A program made the translations under genes and the position numbers. DNA of 64,000 nt from Actinomycetes bacterium (GTDB lineage Bacteria; Actinomycetota; Actinomycetes; Mycobacteriales; Mycobacteriaceae), in NCBI GenBank assembly GCA_022601135.1, contig JAHZJB010000126.1, positions 88,232-152,231 of the forward strand, read 5' to 3'. Under the pieces are notes generated by a model. It was given only the letters and a program-made list of their open reading frames with translations, was not told the origin of the DNA and ran no database searches. Below, piece by piece: positions 1 to 9,653 of the stretch (its first letter is position 1; each line of letters starts with the position of its first letter).

Positions 1-2
1 AA

Positions 3-500
3 CTGGTCGCTCGCGAGGTGCTCGCCCGCGTCCTGACACCGCAGTTCTGGAGCTTCGTCGAACACGCGCTCACCCGCGATGACCGGTGGGCCGCCGAGGT
101 ACGCGACCATCTGATCGACCGCTGTGGCCGGCACACCCCTGAACGCGACGTGATCACGCTCTCCGCCGAACAGTCCCCCGCCATCACCGACTGGTTGCGC
201 CGCGGTCATACCCTGACCCTGGGCACCCTGCTGCGCCAACCCGATGACCGACAGTCGATACTGCCCGTGGCAGCGCTGGTACTTATTCGCGACGGGGACC
301 CGCAGTTCATGCCTGGAGCGGAAACCCCACTGGAGATCGGCGATCAGGTGCTGTTCGTCGGAATGCCCGCCGGGCTGTCCCAGCTGCGTGACATCTGCAA
401 CTACCCGGCGACGGTGGAGTATCTGGCCACCGGCCGGGACGTGCCGTTGACGTGGGTATGGGCCCGACTCACCGACTGGCGCCGGGACCGCAAGCAGTGA
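3..500 (+). CDS. Ion channel/TrkA-C (RCK) domain protein, C-terminal part
   Basis: The reading frame is open from the first base, so the gene starts before the window and about 165 residues of its C-terminus are seen. The last ~70 residues have the alternating hydrophobic pattern and the IGDQVLFVG turn of TrkA-C (RCK_C) domains, which bind ligands and gate potassium channels or transporters. The preceding part could be the end of an RCK_N/NAD-binding domain. The pore region would lie upstream and cannot be seen, so whether this is a channel or only a regulatory subunit stays open. It converges on hspR with a 39-base gap. Confidence 0.6.
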   Translation: MVAREVLARVLTPQFWSFVEHALTRDDRWAAEVRDHLIDRCGRHTPERDVITLSAEQSPAITDWLRRGHTLTLGTLLRQPDDRQSILPVAALVLIRDGDPQFMPGAETPLEIGDQVLFVGMPAGLSQLRDICNYPATVEYLATGRDVPLTWVWARLTDWRRDRKQ

Positions 501-539
501 CGTCAGTCCCCGAGCAGCCGATCGGCTACCGAATGCCGC

Positions 540-905
540 CTAGCGCTGCCGCCGTGGCTGCCATACGACCAGCGCGGTGCTCTTCCCCCGCGGCTCAGAC
601 CGCAGGTACTCGACTTCCCTGCTCAGCTCACGAACCCGCGCCTGCAGCGCCTCGACCTGATTTGTCAACTCGATGACCCGCTTGATACCCGCCAGGTTCA
701 CGCCCTCGTCTTGCGACAGCCGCTGCACCTCGCGCAACAGGTCGACATCCCGCTCCGAATAGCGGCGCCCGCCGCCGGTGCTGCGGCGCGGACTCACCAG
801 GCCCAGCCGGTCATAGGTGCGCAGAGTCTGCGCGTGCATTCCCGCCAATTCGGCGGCCACCGAGATCAGAAACGTCCTGGATTCTTCCCTGCGCTCGGCA
901 CTCAC
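540..905 (-). CDS. hspR: HspR, MerR-family heat-shock repressor
   Basis: Represses the dnaK operon by binding HAIR inverted repeats, with DnaK as co-repressor in relatives. The 121-residue product has an N-terminal MerR winged HTH (SVAAELAGMHAQTLRTYDRL, then GGGRRYSERDV), a leucine-rich coiled-coil helix around residues 75-100 and the C-terminal STALVVWQPRR tail typical of mycobacterial HspR. I chose GTG at 905: it overlaps the dnaJ stop by four bases (GTGA), and the protein then begins just before the conserved ESRTFLISV. An in-frame TTG at 920 is possible but less likely. It is last in dnaK-grpE-dnaJ-hspR, giving an autoregulatory loop with the HAIR box upstream of dnaK. Confidence 0.95.
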   Translation of the reverse strand: MSAERREESRTFLISVAAELAGMHAQTLRTYDRLGLVSPRRSTGGGRRYSERDVDLLREVQRLSQDEGVNLAGIKRVIELTNQVEALQARVRELSREVEYLRSEPRGKSTALVVWQPRRQR

Positions 906-2089
906 AATGCGCCCGCCCAACCCGCACGCGGGTCAAACCCGCTGGCGCGCTCGGCTTTTGCATAGGCTTCCAGCGCCTCAGCCGCCTCCCCTTCCAGCTT
1001 GGGCGGCACTGCCACCTTCACGGTGACCAGCAGGTCACCGTGACCGCCGGAACGCTTGGGAACCCCACGGCCGCGCACCCGCAGGATGCGGCCGTCCGAA
1101 GTTCCTTTGGGCACTCTTACTCCAACTTTGCCCTCTAGCGTCGGAACTGAAAGCGTTGTACCTAAGGCCAATTCGTGAAAACTAACTGGAACGGCGACGG
1201 TGAGATCGTCACCATTACGGCCAAAAACCTTGTCGGGCTTAACATGAACAGTGACATACAAGTCGCCGGAGGGCGCTCCACGCAGCCCGGCCTCGCCCTG
1301 TCCGGCCAGCCGGATCCGCTGACCGTCCTCCACCCCCGGCGGTATCCGCACGTTGATGGTGCGGGTGCGGGTGGCCACACCGGTGCCCTTGCACTCGTCG
1401 CACGGGTTCTCGATGATCGAGCCGCTACCGCGACATTCCGTGCACGGCTCGGAGAAACCGAACGCCCCCTGGTTGCGGTTGATCACCCCGGCGCCGTTGC
1501 AACTCGAGCAGACCCTGGGGCTGGTACCCGGACGTGCCCCGCTGCCATGGCAGTTCGTGCACGGCGCCGGACTCGTCAGCCGAAGCGGCATGGCCACGCC
1601 CTTGGTGGCCTCGAGAAAGCTGAGTTCGGTCTCGGTCTCGAGATCGTTACCCCGGCGCGGACGGGACTGCCGAGGCTGCTGCGCACCGCGGCCGAACAGC
1701 CCCCCGAACAGGTCCCCGATGTTTGCGCCGCCCTCCTGACCTGCGGCATCGAAGAGGTCGTTCAGGTTGAACTCCTGGCCGTCCCCGCCGGCGCTGAAAC
1801 CACCGAAACCGCCACCACCTCCGGGGCGGCGCCCGCGACCGAACCCGCCGCCGGCGAACAGCCGGCGCGTTTCGTCATACTCCTTGCGCTTCACCGGATC
1901 CGTGAGCACTTCCTTGGCTTCCGATGCCGCCTTGTATCGCTCTTCGGCCGCGGAGTTGCCGGGATTCCGGTCCGGGTGGTTCTCGGAGAGAATCTTGCGC
2001 GCTGCCCGTTTGATGTCTTTCTCGTCGGCATCCGAGGCGACGCCGAGCTCCTTATAGAAGTCCTTTTCCACCCATTCTCGCTGGGCCAT
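902..2089 (-). CDS. dnaJ: DnaJ co-chaperone (DnaJ1 type)
   Basis: Delivers unfolded proteins to DnaK and stimulates its ATPase. The 395-residue product has an N-terminal J domain with the HPDRNPG motif, a Gly/Phe-rich linker (residues ~80-135), four zinc-binding CxxCxGxG repeats (CTNCHGSG, CSSCNGAG, CTECRGSG, CDECKGTG) and the C-terminal substrate-binding beta domains. Domain order and length fit a type I DnaJ. It follows grpE by 45 bases and overlaps hspR by four bases, so it belongs to the HspR-controlled operon. Confidence 0.97.
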   Translation of the reverse strand: MAQREWVEKDFYKELGVASDADEKDIKRAARKILSENHPDRNPGNSAAEERYKAASEAKEVLTDPVKRKEYDETRRLFAGGGFGRGRRPGGGGGFGGFSAGGDGQEFNLNDLFDAAGQEGGANIGDLFGGLFGRGAQQPRQSRPRRGNDLETETELSFLEATKGVAMPLRLTSPAPCTNCHGSGARPGTSPRVCSSCNGAGVINRNQGAFGFSEPCTECRGSGSIIENPCDECKGTGVATRTRTINVRIPPGVEDGQRIRLAGQGEAGLRGAPSGDLYVTVHVKPDKVFGRNGDDLTVAVPVSFHELALGTTLSVPTLEGKVGVRVPKGTSDGRILRVRGRGVPKRSGGHGDLLVTVKVAVPPKLEGEAAEALEAYAKAERASGFDPRAGWAGAL

Positions 2090-2134
2090 ACTGCGTCACC
2101 TCCCTGCCTGCTCGTTCTTCCGTGTGGTCAATGG

Positions 2135-2767
2135 TTACGATTCTGACGGCGGCTCGACCGCGGTGTCGGCATTATCTGGCCCCGACACGTCCGGCACGGT
2201 GTCGACAACACCCACCATCGCGTGGCGGACCACATGATCACCGACCTTGTAACCGCGCCGCATCACCGTGCCGATCACCGAGTGAGAGCCGTCGCCCTCA
2301 TGCTGAACAGCCTCGTGCAGCGCGGGATCGAATTCCTCACCCTCGCTGCCGAAGGCTGCCAGGCCCAGGCCTTGAAGTACGCCAATCAGCTTGTCGGCGA
2401 CCGCCCGCAAGGGACCCGAATCGAGGTCACCGTGCTCGCGCGCCCGGTCGAGATCGTCGAGCACCGGCAACAACTGAGTGACCACATGGGCCTTGGCCCG
2501 CTCAGTCGCCACCTGTTGATCGCGCAACGCCCGCTTGCGATAGTTGGTGAAGTCGGCCTGGACCCTCTGCAGGTCAGCGACCAATTCCGCGGCCTCGCTG
2601 AGGGATTCCTCAGACACCGTGGGCACCTCCGGCGCCGACCCACTAGGGGCCGGCCCGGTGGCCACGTCGTCGCGCACCTGACCCGTTTGCGGGTCGATCC
2701 GACGCTTGTCGGTGAAGGTGACCGGCTCGCCGTGTTCAGCCGAGCGGTCGTGATCGGCGTAACTCAC
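2135..2767 (-). CDS. grpE: GrpE nucleotide exchange factor
   Basis: Releases ADP from DnaK. The 210-residue protein has a charged, unstructured N-terminus, a long alpha-helical region ([20 protein letters not shown]) and the C-terminal beta domain with a [20 protein letters not shown] signature. Translation starts at GTG 2767, which overlaps the dnaK stop codon by four bases (GTGA), indicating translational coupling. The order dnaK-grpE-dnaJ-hspR is the classic actinobacterial arrangement. Confidence 0.96.
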   Translation of the reverse strand: MSYADHDRSAEHGEPVTFTDKRRIDPQTGQVRDDVATGPAPSGSAPEVPTVSEESLSEAAELVADLQRVQADFTNYRKRALRDQQVATERAKAHVVTQLLPVLDDLDRAREHGDLDSGPLRAVADKLIGVLQGLGLAAFGSEGEEFDPALHEAVQHEGDGSHSVIGTVMRRGYKVGDHVVRHAMVGVVDTVPDVSGPDNADTAVEPPSES

Positions 2768-4629
2768 TTGCGCTCCTGGTCATCCTCAACAACTTCAGCG
2801 TCGACGACGTCATCATCATCAGAGCCTGCGGTACCCGTGGGCTGCTCGCCTCCGGACGCCGCCTGCTCGGCCTGGGTGGCCTCATAGATCGCCTGGCCCA
2901 GGGCCTGGCTCTCTTCGCCCAACTTCTCCATCGCCGCCTTGATCGCGCCGATGTCGGTGCCCTCGAGTGCCGTTTTGGCGGCCGAGATCGCGGCGTCGAC
3001 CTTGGTGAGGGTGTCCTCGGAAACCTTGGAACCCCCCTCGGCACCCCGTTGCTCGGTGACAAACTTCTCGGTCTGATAGACCAGCGACTCGGCTTGATTG
3101 CGCACATCGGCTTCTTCCCGACGTGTCCGGTCCTCCTCGGCGTGCGCCTCGGCGTCCTTGATCATCCGGTCGATCTCCTCCTGGGACAGGCCAGAGCCCT
3201 CCTGGATGCGGATCGTGTTTTCCTTGCCGGTGCCCTTGTCCTTGGCGGTGACGTGCACGATGCCGTTGGCGTCGATGTCGAAGGTCACCTCGATCTGGGG
3301 GACACCGCGAGGGGCCGGTGGGATGCCGGTCAGCTCGAAGGAGCCGAGCAGCTTGTTGTGCGAGGCGATCTCGCGCTCACCCTGGAACACCTGAATCTGC
3401 ACAGAAGGCTGGTTGTCATCGGCCGTGGTGAACGTCTCCGAGCGCTTTGTCGGAATCGTGGTGTTGCGCTCGATGAGCTTCGTCATCACCCCGCCCTTGG
3501 TCTCGATACCCAGGTTCAGCGGTGTGACGTCAAGCAGTAGAACGTCTTTCACCTCGCCCTTGAGCACGCCGGCCTGCAGGGCAGCGCCGACTGCGACGAC
3601 CTCGTCCGGGTTGACGCCCTTGTTGGGCTCCTTGCCGCCGGTCATCTCCTTGACCAGTTCAGCCACCGCGGGCATACGGGTGGATCCGCCGACCAGCACG
3701 ACATGGTCGATGTCGCCCACCGCGATTCCAGCATCTTTGATGACCTGCTGGAACGGGGTCCGGGTGCGGTCCAACAGATCTTGGGTTATCTTCTGGAACT
3801 CCGAACGGGTCAGTTGCTCGTCGAGGAACAGCGGGTTCTTGTCCGCGTCGACGGTGATGTAGGGCAGGTTGATCGAGGTGGATTGGCTCGAACTGAGTTC
3901 GATCTTCGCCTTTTCCGCAGCCTCCCGCAGCCGCTGCATTGCCATCTTGTCTTTGGTCAAGTCGATGCCCGAAGTCGCCTTGAACTTGTCAACGAGCCAT
4001 TCGACGATCCGATCGTCCCAGTCGTCGCCGCCGAGGTGATTGTCGCCGGAGGTGGCGCGCACCTCGACGACACCCTCGCCAATCTCCAGCAGGGACACGT
4101 CGAAGGTGCCGCCACCGAGATCGAACACGAGGATGGTCTGTTCCTTCTCGCCCTTGTCCAGGCCGTAGGCCAGCGCGGCCGCGGTCGGCTCGTTGACAAT
4201 GCGCAGCACGTTCAGACCGGCGATCTGGCCGGCTTCCTTGGTGGCCTGGCGCTGGGCGTCGTTGAAGTACGCGGGCACGGTGATGACGGCATCGGCGATG
4301 TCCTCACCGAGGTAGGACTCGGCGTCACGCTTGAGCTTCATCAGCACTCGTGCGCTGATCTCCTGGGGGGTGTAGTTCTTGCCGTCGATCTCCACCGACC
4401 AGTCGGTACCGATTTCGCGCTTCACCGAACGGATGGTCCGGTCGACGTTGGTCACCGCCTGGTTTTTGGCCGGCTGGCCTACCAGCACCTCGCCGTTGCG
4501 CGCAAAGGCGACGACCGACGGGGTGGTCCGGGAGCCCTCGGAGTTGGCGACGACGACGGGCTCGCCGCCCTCCAGCACTGCGACGACGGAGTTGGTGGTC
4601 CCGAGGTCGATTCCGACCGCACGAGCCAT
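2764..4629 (-). CDS. dnaK: DnaK (Hsp70) chaperone
   Basis: ATP-dependent Hsp70. I place the start at ATG 4629 ([14 protein letters not shown]), which has an AGGAGG ribosome binding site eight bases upstream. Longer in-frame starts up to 4725 would add residues that DnaK proteins lack. The product is 621 residues. Visible are phosphate 1 (GIDLGTTNS), phosphate 2 ([13 protein letters not shown]), the adenosine motif ([13 protein letters not shown]), the [10 protein letters not shown] linker to the substrate-binding domain and an acidic C-terminus ([14 protein letters not shown]). First gene of the operon; a HAIR-like operator lies 113-133 bases upstream of the start. Confidence 0.98.
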   Translation of the reverse strand: MARAVGIDLGTTNSVVAVLEGGEPVVVANSEGSRTTPSVVAFARNGEVLVGQPAKNQAVTNVDRTIRSVKREIGTDWSVEIDGKNYTPQEISARVLMKLKRDAESYLGEDIADAVITVPAYFNDAQRQATKEAGQIAGLNVLRIVNEPTAAALAYGLDKGEKEQTILVFDLGGGTFDVSLLEIGEGVVEVRATSGDNHLGGDDWDDRIVEWLVDKFKATSGIDLTKDKMAMQRLREAAEKAKIELSSSQSTSINLPYITVDADKNPLFLDEQLTRSEFQKITQDLLDRTRTPFQQVIKDAGIAVGDIDHVVLVGGSTRMPAVAELVKEMTGGKEPNKGVNPDEVVAVGAALQAGVLKGEVKDVLLLDVTPLNLGIETKGGVMTKLIERNTTIPTKRSETFTTADDNQPSVQIQVFQGEREIASHNKLLGSFELTGIPPAPRGVPQIEVTFDIDANGIVHVTAKDKGTGKENTIRIQEGSGLSQEEIDRMIKDAEAHAEEDRTRREEADVRNQAESLVYQTEKFVTEQRGAEGGSKVSEDTLTKVDAAISAAKTALEGTDIGAIKAAMEKLGEESQALGQAIYEATQAEQAASGGEQPTGTAGSDDDDVVDAEVVEDDQERK

Positions 4630-4741
4630 AGTTACTGCCTCCTGAATAGACGAATCATTGGTCACGAGTGCGATGCACTCAATGGGTCTGAGTGAACCGC
4701 GCTCAAGACTGCCCGGGTCGACCAAGAAATGTCAACCCTAA

Positions 4742-4762
4742 GTTGAGCTTGCTTCACTCAAG
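4742..4762 (-). promoter_or_regulatory. HAIR-like HspR operator upstream of dnaK
   Basis: On the plus strand the site reads GTTGAGC-N7-ACTCAAG; on the transcribed strand it is CTTGAGT-N7-GCTCAAC. The HspR consensus is CTTGAGT-N7-ACTCAAG, so 12 of 14 arm positions match and the spacer is exactly seven. Its place upstream of dnaK in an operon that ends in hspR supports autoregulation. Confidence 0.85.
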
Positions 4763-4866
4763 TTATCGTCGTGGTCAACCGGCGGCGCCACGGATTTGTT
4801 CCCCGCGACAGCATCGGATGCAGGAATGCCGCCGGAGTGCGCGTCCCGTCGGGGCGAACGCGTTGG

Positions 4867-5370
4867 TCACGTGGTCCCGGCCTCGCTCGACTCCACCAGC
4901 CGAGCGAACTTTCCCAGCATTCGGCGCACCATGAAGCCCATGATCGGATCAGTCAGGGCCGATAAGAGACGGGACTGTCTCGCGGTCTTCATCGCCATCG
5001 TCCAGTCGACCCGACACCTCCCGCCGCCCAGATCGGTGACGTGGTAGTCCTCGGCGAACGCCTCGATCCCCTTCTTCGACGCCTCGTTGAACCGGAACGC
5101 CATCCGGACGCCGTGCTCGTAGGCGATGAACTCCTCGTAGCCGGTGATGCCGCCGCGCATGTACACCGTGCGCGTCGACCCGACCTCGATCGGAAAACCC
5201 GAGGTCCATTCCACTGCCGTGATCGGCATCGCCCACTGCACCCAGGCGTCGGCGTCGAGGAAGACCTCGAACACCCGATCGGGCGTCGCGGCGATCTCGA
5301 CGCTCGCCTCGTATCGCGTCGGTGCTTCGTCGAAGAACTCGAGGCCGACGTCCTCACACGCGAACCTCAT
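4867..5370 (-). CDS. SRPBCC (START-like) family protein
   Basis: 167 residues with the helix-grip pattern of polyketide cyclase/dehydrase or START-like proteins. An N-terminal strand (ASVEIAATPDRVFEVFLDADAWVQW) is followed by alternating beta strands and a long C-terminal helix (FMVRRMLGKFARLVESS). Such proteins bind hydrophobic ligands in an internal cavity; mycobacteria have many with unknown ligands. No catalytic residues can be assigned. ATG 5370 fits the family N-terminus. It stands alone, with ~200-240 bases on either side that hold no other gene. Confidence 0.8.
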   Translation of the reverse strand: MRFACEDVGLEFFDEAPTRYEASVEIAATPDRVFEVFLDADAWVQWAMPITAVEWTSGFPIEVGSTRTVYMRGGITGYEEFIAYEHGVRMAFRFNEASKKGIEAFAEDYHVTDLGGGRCRVDWTMAMKTARQSRLLSALTDPIMGFMVRRMLGKFARLVESSEAGTT

Positions 5371-5569
5371 GGCGCCTGGTCGCTCCGGCCGATCAATCCC
5401 ATCGACATGGTCCTGAGCAGCGAGGAACTCTGAGTTCGTCGACTCGGTGGTCCACCTCGGCGTGACGCCGCCAGCGGCTATCGGACATATTCCGCATTGT
5501 GTGTTATTGCTCGGCCCGATTCAACTGCCCGGCTTCCTTCCCGCCGACCACCGGGTGCGTAGACGCCGG

Positions 5570-6433
5570 TCAGCCCCGCAGGTCACGCCTGCGGAATACC
5601 GCCGCGGCGATCAGCGCCGGGATGGTCGCGAAAGCGCACAGGACGAGCAAGTGACCGAGGTCAGCACCGTTGAGCAATGGGTCGCCCGCGCTGAAGTAGT
5701 ACCAGGGGCTGATCTTGGCCCCCGCTGCCAGGGCATCTGACAACGGCAGGAAGATGTTCATCGCGAACGCGAGGGCAGCCAGCGCGCCCGTGCTCGCGGT
5801 GGCGAGACGCCGCCTGCCGGTGCCGGCTCCGATCAAAAGTGCCAGCATGCCGAAGGCGACCCCGAGAAGTACGGTTTGCACTGTGGCGCCGAGGATTCCG
5901 GTGGCAGTCAGACCCAGATTTCCGATCAGGTCGCCCACGATGAGGCCGACAGCCAGAAATGCGCCCACGATCACAACGTGGATGGCCACGGCCACAGCCT
6001 TGACGGACAGGAAGGCGAGCCGACCGACCGGTGCGGACAGCACTACACCGAGGGTCTTGGCTTCCTCTTCGCCGGCCGTGGCTCGCGAGGCGGAGATTAC
6101 CGCGACGGCGATGGCGGCGGCGGGCGCGACAATCGACATGAGTTCGGTGTTGACCCAACCGATCGCGGTCGTGAGATCCGCACCGGGCATAGCCTGCACG
6201 ATTCCGTCGAGCAGCCCAGAAGATAGGTCGGCGAAAGTATCCCGCATTGACGGCCACAGGGCGCCGACCATCGCGCCCATCCCGATCATCAGGGCACCGA
6301 CGATCACCGCCAGCCACAACCGGTCAGCGATCGCTTTGGCCAGCAGCGTCCAGATCATCACACCGCGATCTCGCCGGTGGGAGGTAGCACGGTGCCGCGG
6401 TGCATTGGCTCTGGAGTAGAGGAGCGCGGTCAC
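5570..6433 (-). CDS. ABC-2 type exporter permease (second subunit)
   Basis: Membrane subunit of an ABC exporter, 287 residues, with about six hydrophobic segments (for example LWLAVIVGALMIGMGAMVGALW, given here as 22 residues split LWLAVIVGALM and IGMGAMVGALW; also AAAIAVAVISAS, LLGVAFGMLALLIGAG and AALAFAMNIFLPL) and the SPWYYFSAGDPLLNGADL C-terminal signature shared with the neighbouring permease. The GTG at 6433 lies four bases after the stop of the upstream gene, which favours coupling. ATG 6358 (MIWTLLAK) is an alternative that would drop a 25-residue arginine-rich leader. The pair likely forms a heterodimeric permease with the ATPase at 7210. Confidence 0.85.
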   Translation of the reverse strand: MTALLYSRANAPRHRATSHRRDRGVMIWTLLAKAIADRLWLAVIVGALMIGMGAMVGALWPSMRDTFADLSSGLLDGIVQAMPGADLTTAIGWVNTELMSIVAPAAAIAVAVISASRATAGEEEAKTLGVVLSAPVGRLAFLSVKAVAVAIHVVIVGAFLAVGLIVGDLIGNLGLTATGILGATVQTVLLGVAFGMLALLIGAGTGRRRLATASTGALAALAFAMNIFLPLSDALAAGAKISPWYYFSAGDPLLNGADLGHLLVLCAFATIPALIAAAVFRRRDLRG

Positions 6434-6437
6434 CGGC

Positions 6438-7217
6438 TCATCCCTTCAGGTCACGGTGTTCGAAGGCATAGAAGGCCACCGCGAGCGCGCCGAATGTTAT
6501 TGCTGCCAGGACGATCAGGTGCCCGACGCTCAGACCGTTGAGCAGCGGTTCGGAGCCGGCGTAGTAGTACCAGGGGCTCAGCGGCGCCCAGCCACCGAAA
6601 CCGGCCAGCGGCAGCATCGCATTGGTGAGGTAGCTGACTGCGGCGATCAAGCCGGCAACCCCGGCTCCGACATTCGGCCGCCCCGTCGCGGCGCCGACAG
6701 CGAGAGCCAGCGCACCGAAGGCCATAGCAACCAGCAGCAGATGCACGCACGTCGCGATGATGGCGGAAATTGCAGGGCCGGTGCCGAACAGGGCCGAAGA
6801 AGCCACTGCCGCCAAGGCAAACAGTGCAGTGGCCGCGGTCAGGGCTACCGCCAAACCAACCACCTTGGCTGCCAGAATGCCGCTGCGTGAAACCGGCTGG
6901 GCAGCCAACAGATCCATGGTGCCCGCTTCCTCTTCGCCGGCGACAGCACCCGCGCCGGTCAGGACGGCGTAAGTCACCAGAGCGAGCGGGGCGATCAGGT
7001 TGAAGACCTCGCCGACGACGTACCCCCCTGGCACCTCCCCACCCATGAATGAGGTCAGTGCGTCCGGGAATCCTTCGGTGATGTCGGTGATGGCTGTCCC
7101 GAGGCTGGCGCTGATGGCCAGCGCGGCGAAGGTGAACGCTGCCAGGATGCCGCCGAGGCTTGCGACGGGCCAACGGCGTTCGGTCAGATCCTTGGTCAAC
7201 ACCGCGGCACTAGGCAT
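6438..7217 (-). CDS. ABC-2 type exporter permease (first subunit)
   Basis: A 259-residue integral membrane protein with ~6 TM segments and the sequence SPWYYYAGSEPLLNGLSVGH near its C-terminus, paralogous to the permease just downstream. I start it at ATG 7217 (MPSAAVLTKDLTERRWP), which overlaps the end of the ATPase gene by eight bases; a longer in-frame start at 7292 would lie inside the ATPase. Together with 5570 and 7210 it makes a three-gene exporter operon of the daunorubicin/DrrAB type. The substrate is unknown. Confidence 0.87.
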   Translation of the reverse strand: MPSAAVLTKDLTERRWPVASLGGILAAFTFAALAISASLGTAITDITEGFPDALTSFMGGEVPGGYVVGEVFNLIAPLALVTYAVLTGAGAVAGEEEAGTMDLLAAQPVSRSGILAAKVVGLAVALTAATALFALAAVASSALFGTGPAISAIIATCVHLLLVAMAFGALALAVGAATGRPNVGAGVAGLIAAVSYLTNAMLPLAGFGGWAPLSPWYYYAGSEPLLNGLSVGHLIVLAAITFGALAVAFYAFEHRDLKG

Positions 7218-8193
7218 CCGATGCCTGCCTTCGGTCGGCGGTGCTGTCCCTGCGGTAATAGGTGAGGAAGACCTCCTCGAGGTCGGCTTCACGACTGTTG
7301 AGGTTGACGACCTCGTGGGCCATCGCAGCCCTGAGAATGTCGTTCACTGAACCGTCGAAAGAGACTCTGGCCTGCCGGTTGTCCACGGTCGCGTGATGCA
7401 CTCCCGCCACCCCGCTGAAAAGGTTGTCCGGAACCGGCCCGGCGAACTCGAAATCGAGCCGGCGGATTGCCTTGCGCTTGAGCTCATCAATCCGTTCGAC
7501 GACGATGAGCTCACCGTCACGGATGATGCCTACCCGGTCAGCGACCCGCTCAACTTCTGAGAGGGTGTGCGAGGACAGGAAGACCGTGCGCCCCTCTGCA
7601 CGCACCTCGCCGACCAGGCGATGAAACTCCTTCTGCACCAACGGATCCAGACCCGCTGTCGGTTCGTCCAGGACCAGGAGCGCTGGGCGGTGCATGAATG
7701 CCAGAATGAGACCGACCTTCTGGCGGTTTCCGGTGGAGTACTCCCCTACCTTGCGGGTCAAGTCCGCGCCCAGCCGTTCCGCAAGCTCGGCGGCATAGCG
7801 CTGATCGACGCCCCCGCGCAACTGAGCGAAGTACCGGAGGGTCTGAACCCCAGTCATTTTGGGATACAACGCCAAATCACCGGGCACGTAGCCGATGCAG
7901 CGACGGACCCGCAACGAATCGGCGTGCGAATTCATCCCCAGGACCTCCGCGCGGCCGGCGCTGGGGCGGATCTGGTCCAGCAACAGACGGATGGTGGTGG
8001 ATTTCCCGGCGCCGTTGGGGCCCAAGAATCCGAAGACCTCTCCGCGCAACACCTCCAAATCCAGGTCCCGAACCGCCATAACGTCACCGAAGCTCTTGGT
8101 GAGTCCCTCGGTCCAGATCGCCGACGTTCTCGTGGGTCGCTCGGTCTCCCCGGCATCGTCCGGCGTATCCGCTACCCCACCTTTGACACTCAC
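7210..8193 (-). CDS. ABC exporter ATP-binding protein (DrrA-like)
   Basis: Energizes the two ABC-2 permeases downstream. Visible are Walker A (GPNGAGKST), Q loop region, Walker B (LLVLDEPTAGLD), the H loop (VFLSSHTLSEVE) and an ABC signature that departs from LSGGQ (YSTGNRQKVG). The C-terminal ~90 residues form the extra domain typical of DrrA-like exporters. GTG 8193 (MSVKGG) is the best start. A good -10 hexamer (TACAGT on the minus strand) ends ~8 bases before it, so the transcript may be leaderless. The start codon lies inside a 30-bp sequence shared with the mmpR5 start, so control by the MarR repressor is likely. The product would be 327 residues. Confidence 0.9.
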   Translation of the reverse strand: MSVKGGVADTPDDAGETERPTRTSAIWTEGLTKSFGDVMAVRDLDLEVLRGEVFGFLGPNGAGKSTTIRLLLDQIRPSAGRAEVLGMNSHADSLRVRRCIGYVPGDLALYPKMTGVQTLRYFAQLRGGVDQRYAAELAERLGADLTRKVGEYSTGNRQKVGLILAFMHRPALLVLDEPTAGLDPLVQKEFHRLVGEVRAEGRTVFLSSHTLSEVERVADRVGIIRDGELIVVERIDELKRKAIRRLDFEFAGPVPDNLFSGVAGVHHATVDNRQARVSFDGSVNDILRAAMAHEVVNLNSREADLEEVFLTYYRRDSTADRRQASDA

Positions 8194-8218
8194 AAGTTTC
8201 ACTGTACTCTGAAAGTAC
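8189..8218 (-). promoter_or_regulatory. Candidate MmpR5 operator overlapping the exporter start codon
   Basis: On the minus strand the segment has the palindrome GTACT-TTCAG-AGTAC, then AGTGAAACTT and the GTG start. It matches the 30 bases at 14515-14544 upstream of mmpR5 at 28 positions. The contained TACAGT fits a mycobacterial -10 element (TANNNT). Binding here would block the exporter promoter and could also affect the divergent P450, whose start is ~70 bases away. Confidence 0.75.
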
Positions 8219-8287
8219 TTGCCAAACGGGATTATTCTGCGTCTCGTTCCGCGGCGGCAGACGAAGCAACCGGCAGGGAGCAACACG

Positions 8288-9511
8288 ATGACGGCTCACA
8301 CCGCGGACACCGCGGCCGATGACCCCGTGGACCTGGACAGCCCCGAATTTCTGGCCGATCCTTTCCCCTTCTATGACCGCTTGCGCCGGGAATCACCCGT
8401 CTACCGCACCCGAATGTGCTACCTGGGCGACACCGACATCTACCTGCTGTCTCGGTATGCCGACTGCGCCGAGTTGACCACCGACCGCCGATTCCGCCGG
8501 GCCGTGGAAGGCGTTGCGCCACTGCAGATCCCCGAGTCGCTGAAGTTCATGGCTACGGACAGCATGATTCTGATGGACGATCCCGAACATCAGCGACTCC
8601 GGAGCTTGGTCAGCCGCGCGTTCACCCCGGCTGCGGTTTCGCGACTGGCTGATCGGGTGGACGCGGTAACCGGTGAACTGCTCGGCGGATTCGGCAGCGG
8701 ACAATGCATCGACCTGATCCCCGCGTACGCTCTGCCGATTCCGGTAACCGTGATCAGCGAGATGGTCGGGGTGCCCACAGCCGAGCGCGGACAGTTCCAC
8801 GACGCAATGGAACTCGTGATCGAGGGCATAGGCAAGTACGGCATCGAGAAGGCCGCCGAGAAGATGGAAAGCGTCATCGACTACGTGCGCGAACTCATTC
8901 ACCGCCGCCGCAGCGATCCGGCCGACGACATCATGACCGGATTGATCCATGCATCCGAAGATGGGGACACACTGACCGAAGACGAGGTAGTGGCGATGGT
9001 CTTCCTGCTGGTCACCGCCGGCTACGAGACCACCTACAACCTCATCGCCAACGGGGTACACGCTCTGCTGGCCCATCCCGGCCAGCTCGAACGCCTCAAG
9101 GCCAACCCGGACCTGATCGAAACTGCAGTCGAGGAAATCTTGCGCTACACAGGCACCATCGGCGGCACCAAACCCAACTACGCCAGCGAGGACGTCGAAC
9201 TGCACGGTATTCGGATTCCTCGGGGTGCGATGGTCATCCCGCTTCTGGCCTCGGCCAATCGCGATCCGAAAGCCTTCGACAACCCCGAAATGTTCGATAT
9301 CGGTCGAGATCCCAACTACCACCTGGCGTTTAGCAAAGGTCCGCACTTTTGTCTGGGCGCCAACCTGGCCCGGGTGGAAACCCGTATTGCGATCAAGAAC
9401 CTGATCACCCGGTTTCCGGGACTGCAGCTAGCTGTGGAACCCGGTGAACTGAACATGGTGCCGGTGCCTTTCTGGAGACGCCTGACCGCGCTGCCGGTCA
9501 TCCTCAATTGA
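8288..9511 (+). CDS. Cytochrome P450
   Basis: Heme monooxygenase of 407 residues, intact by its motifs: I-helix AGYETT, K-helix EEILRY (ExxR), and the heme loop FSKGPHFCLGA with the thiolate cysteine at about residue 355. The length fits a soluble bacterial class I P450 needing ferredoxin and reductase, none of which is adjacent. ATG 8288 has an AGGGAG ribosome site; upstream in-frame starts would run into the shared regulatory region. It is divergent from the exporter ATPase, with 94 bases between the two starts that hold the candidate MmpR5 operator. I cannot assign the CYP family. Confidence 0.93.
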   Translation: MTAHTADTAADDPVDLDSPEFLADPFPFYDRLRRESPVYRTRMCYLGDTDIYLLSRYADCAELTTDRRFRRAVEGVAPLQIPESLKFMATDSMILMDDPEHQRLRSLVSRAFTPAAVSRLADRVDAVTGELLGGFGSGQCIDLIPAYALPIPVTVISEMVGVPTAERGQFHDAMELVIEGIGKYGIEKAAEKMESVIDYVRELIHRRRSDPADDIMTGLIHASEDGDTLTEDEVVAMVFLLVTAGYETTYNLIANGVHALLAHPGQLERLKANPDLIETAVEEILRYTGTIGGTKPNYASEDVELHGIRIPRGAMVIPLLASANRDPKAFDNPEMFDIGRDPNYHLAFSKGPHFCLGANLARVETRIAIKNLITRFPGLQLAVEPGELNMVPVPFWRRLTALPVILN

Positions 9512-9563
9512 CGAATGTCCGGGGCCCGAAACCGTTGGCGTGGTTTGCCACAATGTCTGGCCG

Positions 9564-9578
9564 CAATATTGAGTATTG
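9564..9578. promoter_or_regulatory. Small palindrome upstream of the SDR gene
   Basis: CAATA-TTGAG-TATTG is a perfect 5+5 inverted repeat 76 bases upstream of the SDR start, in an AT-richer patch of a GC-rich gap. It could be an operator; there is no further support. Confidence 0.3.
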
Positions 9579-9653
9579 GCGTGACCTGAGGCCTGCCGGC
9601 CCGAGGCGTTGTAGTTTCGATGAGGGGACTTACCCCGTTACGTGAGGAGCACC

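Noticed and set aside
4677..4693. ACTCA-N7-TGAGT inverted repeat between the HAIR box and dnaK
   Set aside because: The half-sites point the opposite way to HAIR (TGAGT-N7-ACTCA) and lack the flanking CT/AG bases, so it was not counted as a second HspR site.
4630..4725. An N-terminally extended DnaK starting at 4725
   Set aside because: DnaK proteins begin a few residues before GIDLGTTNS, and ATG 4629 has an AGGAGG site; the extension is the leader.
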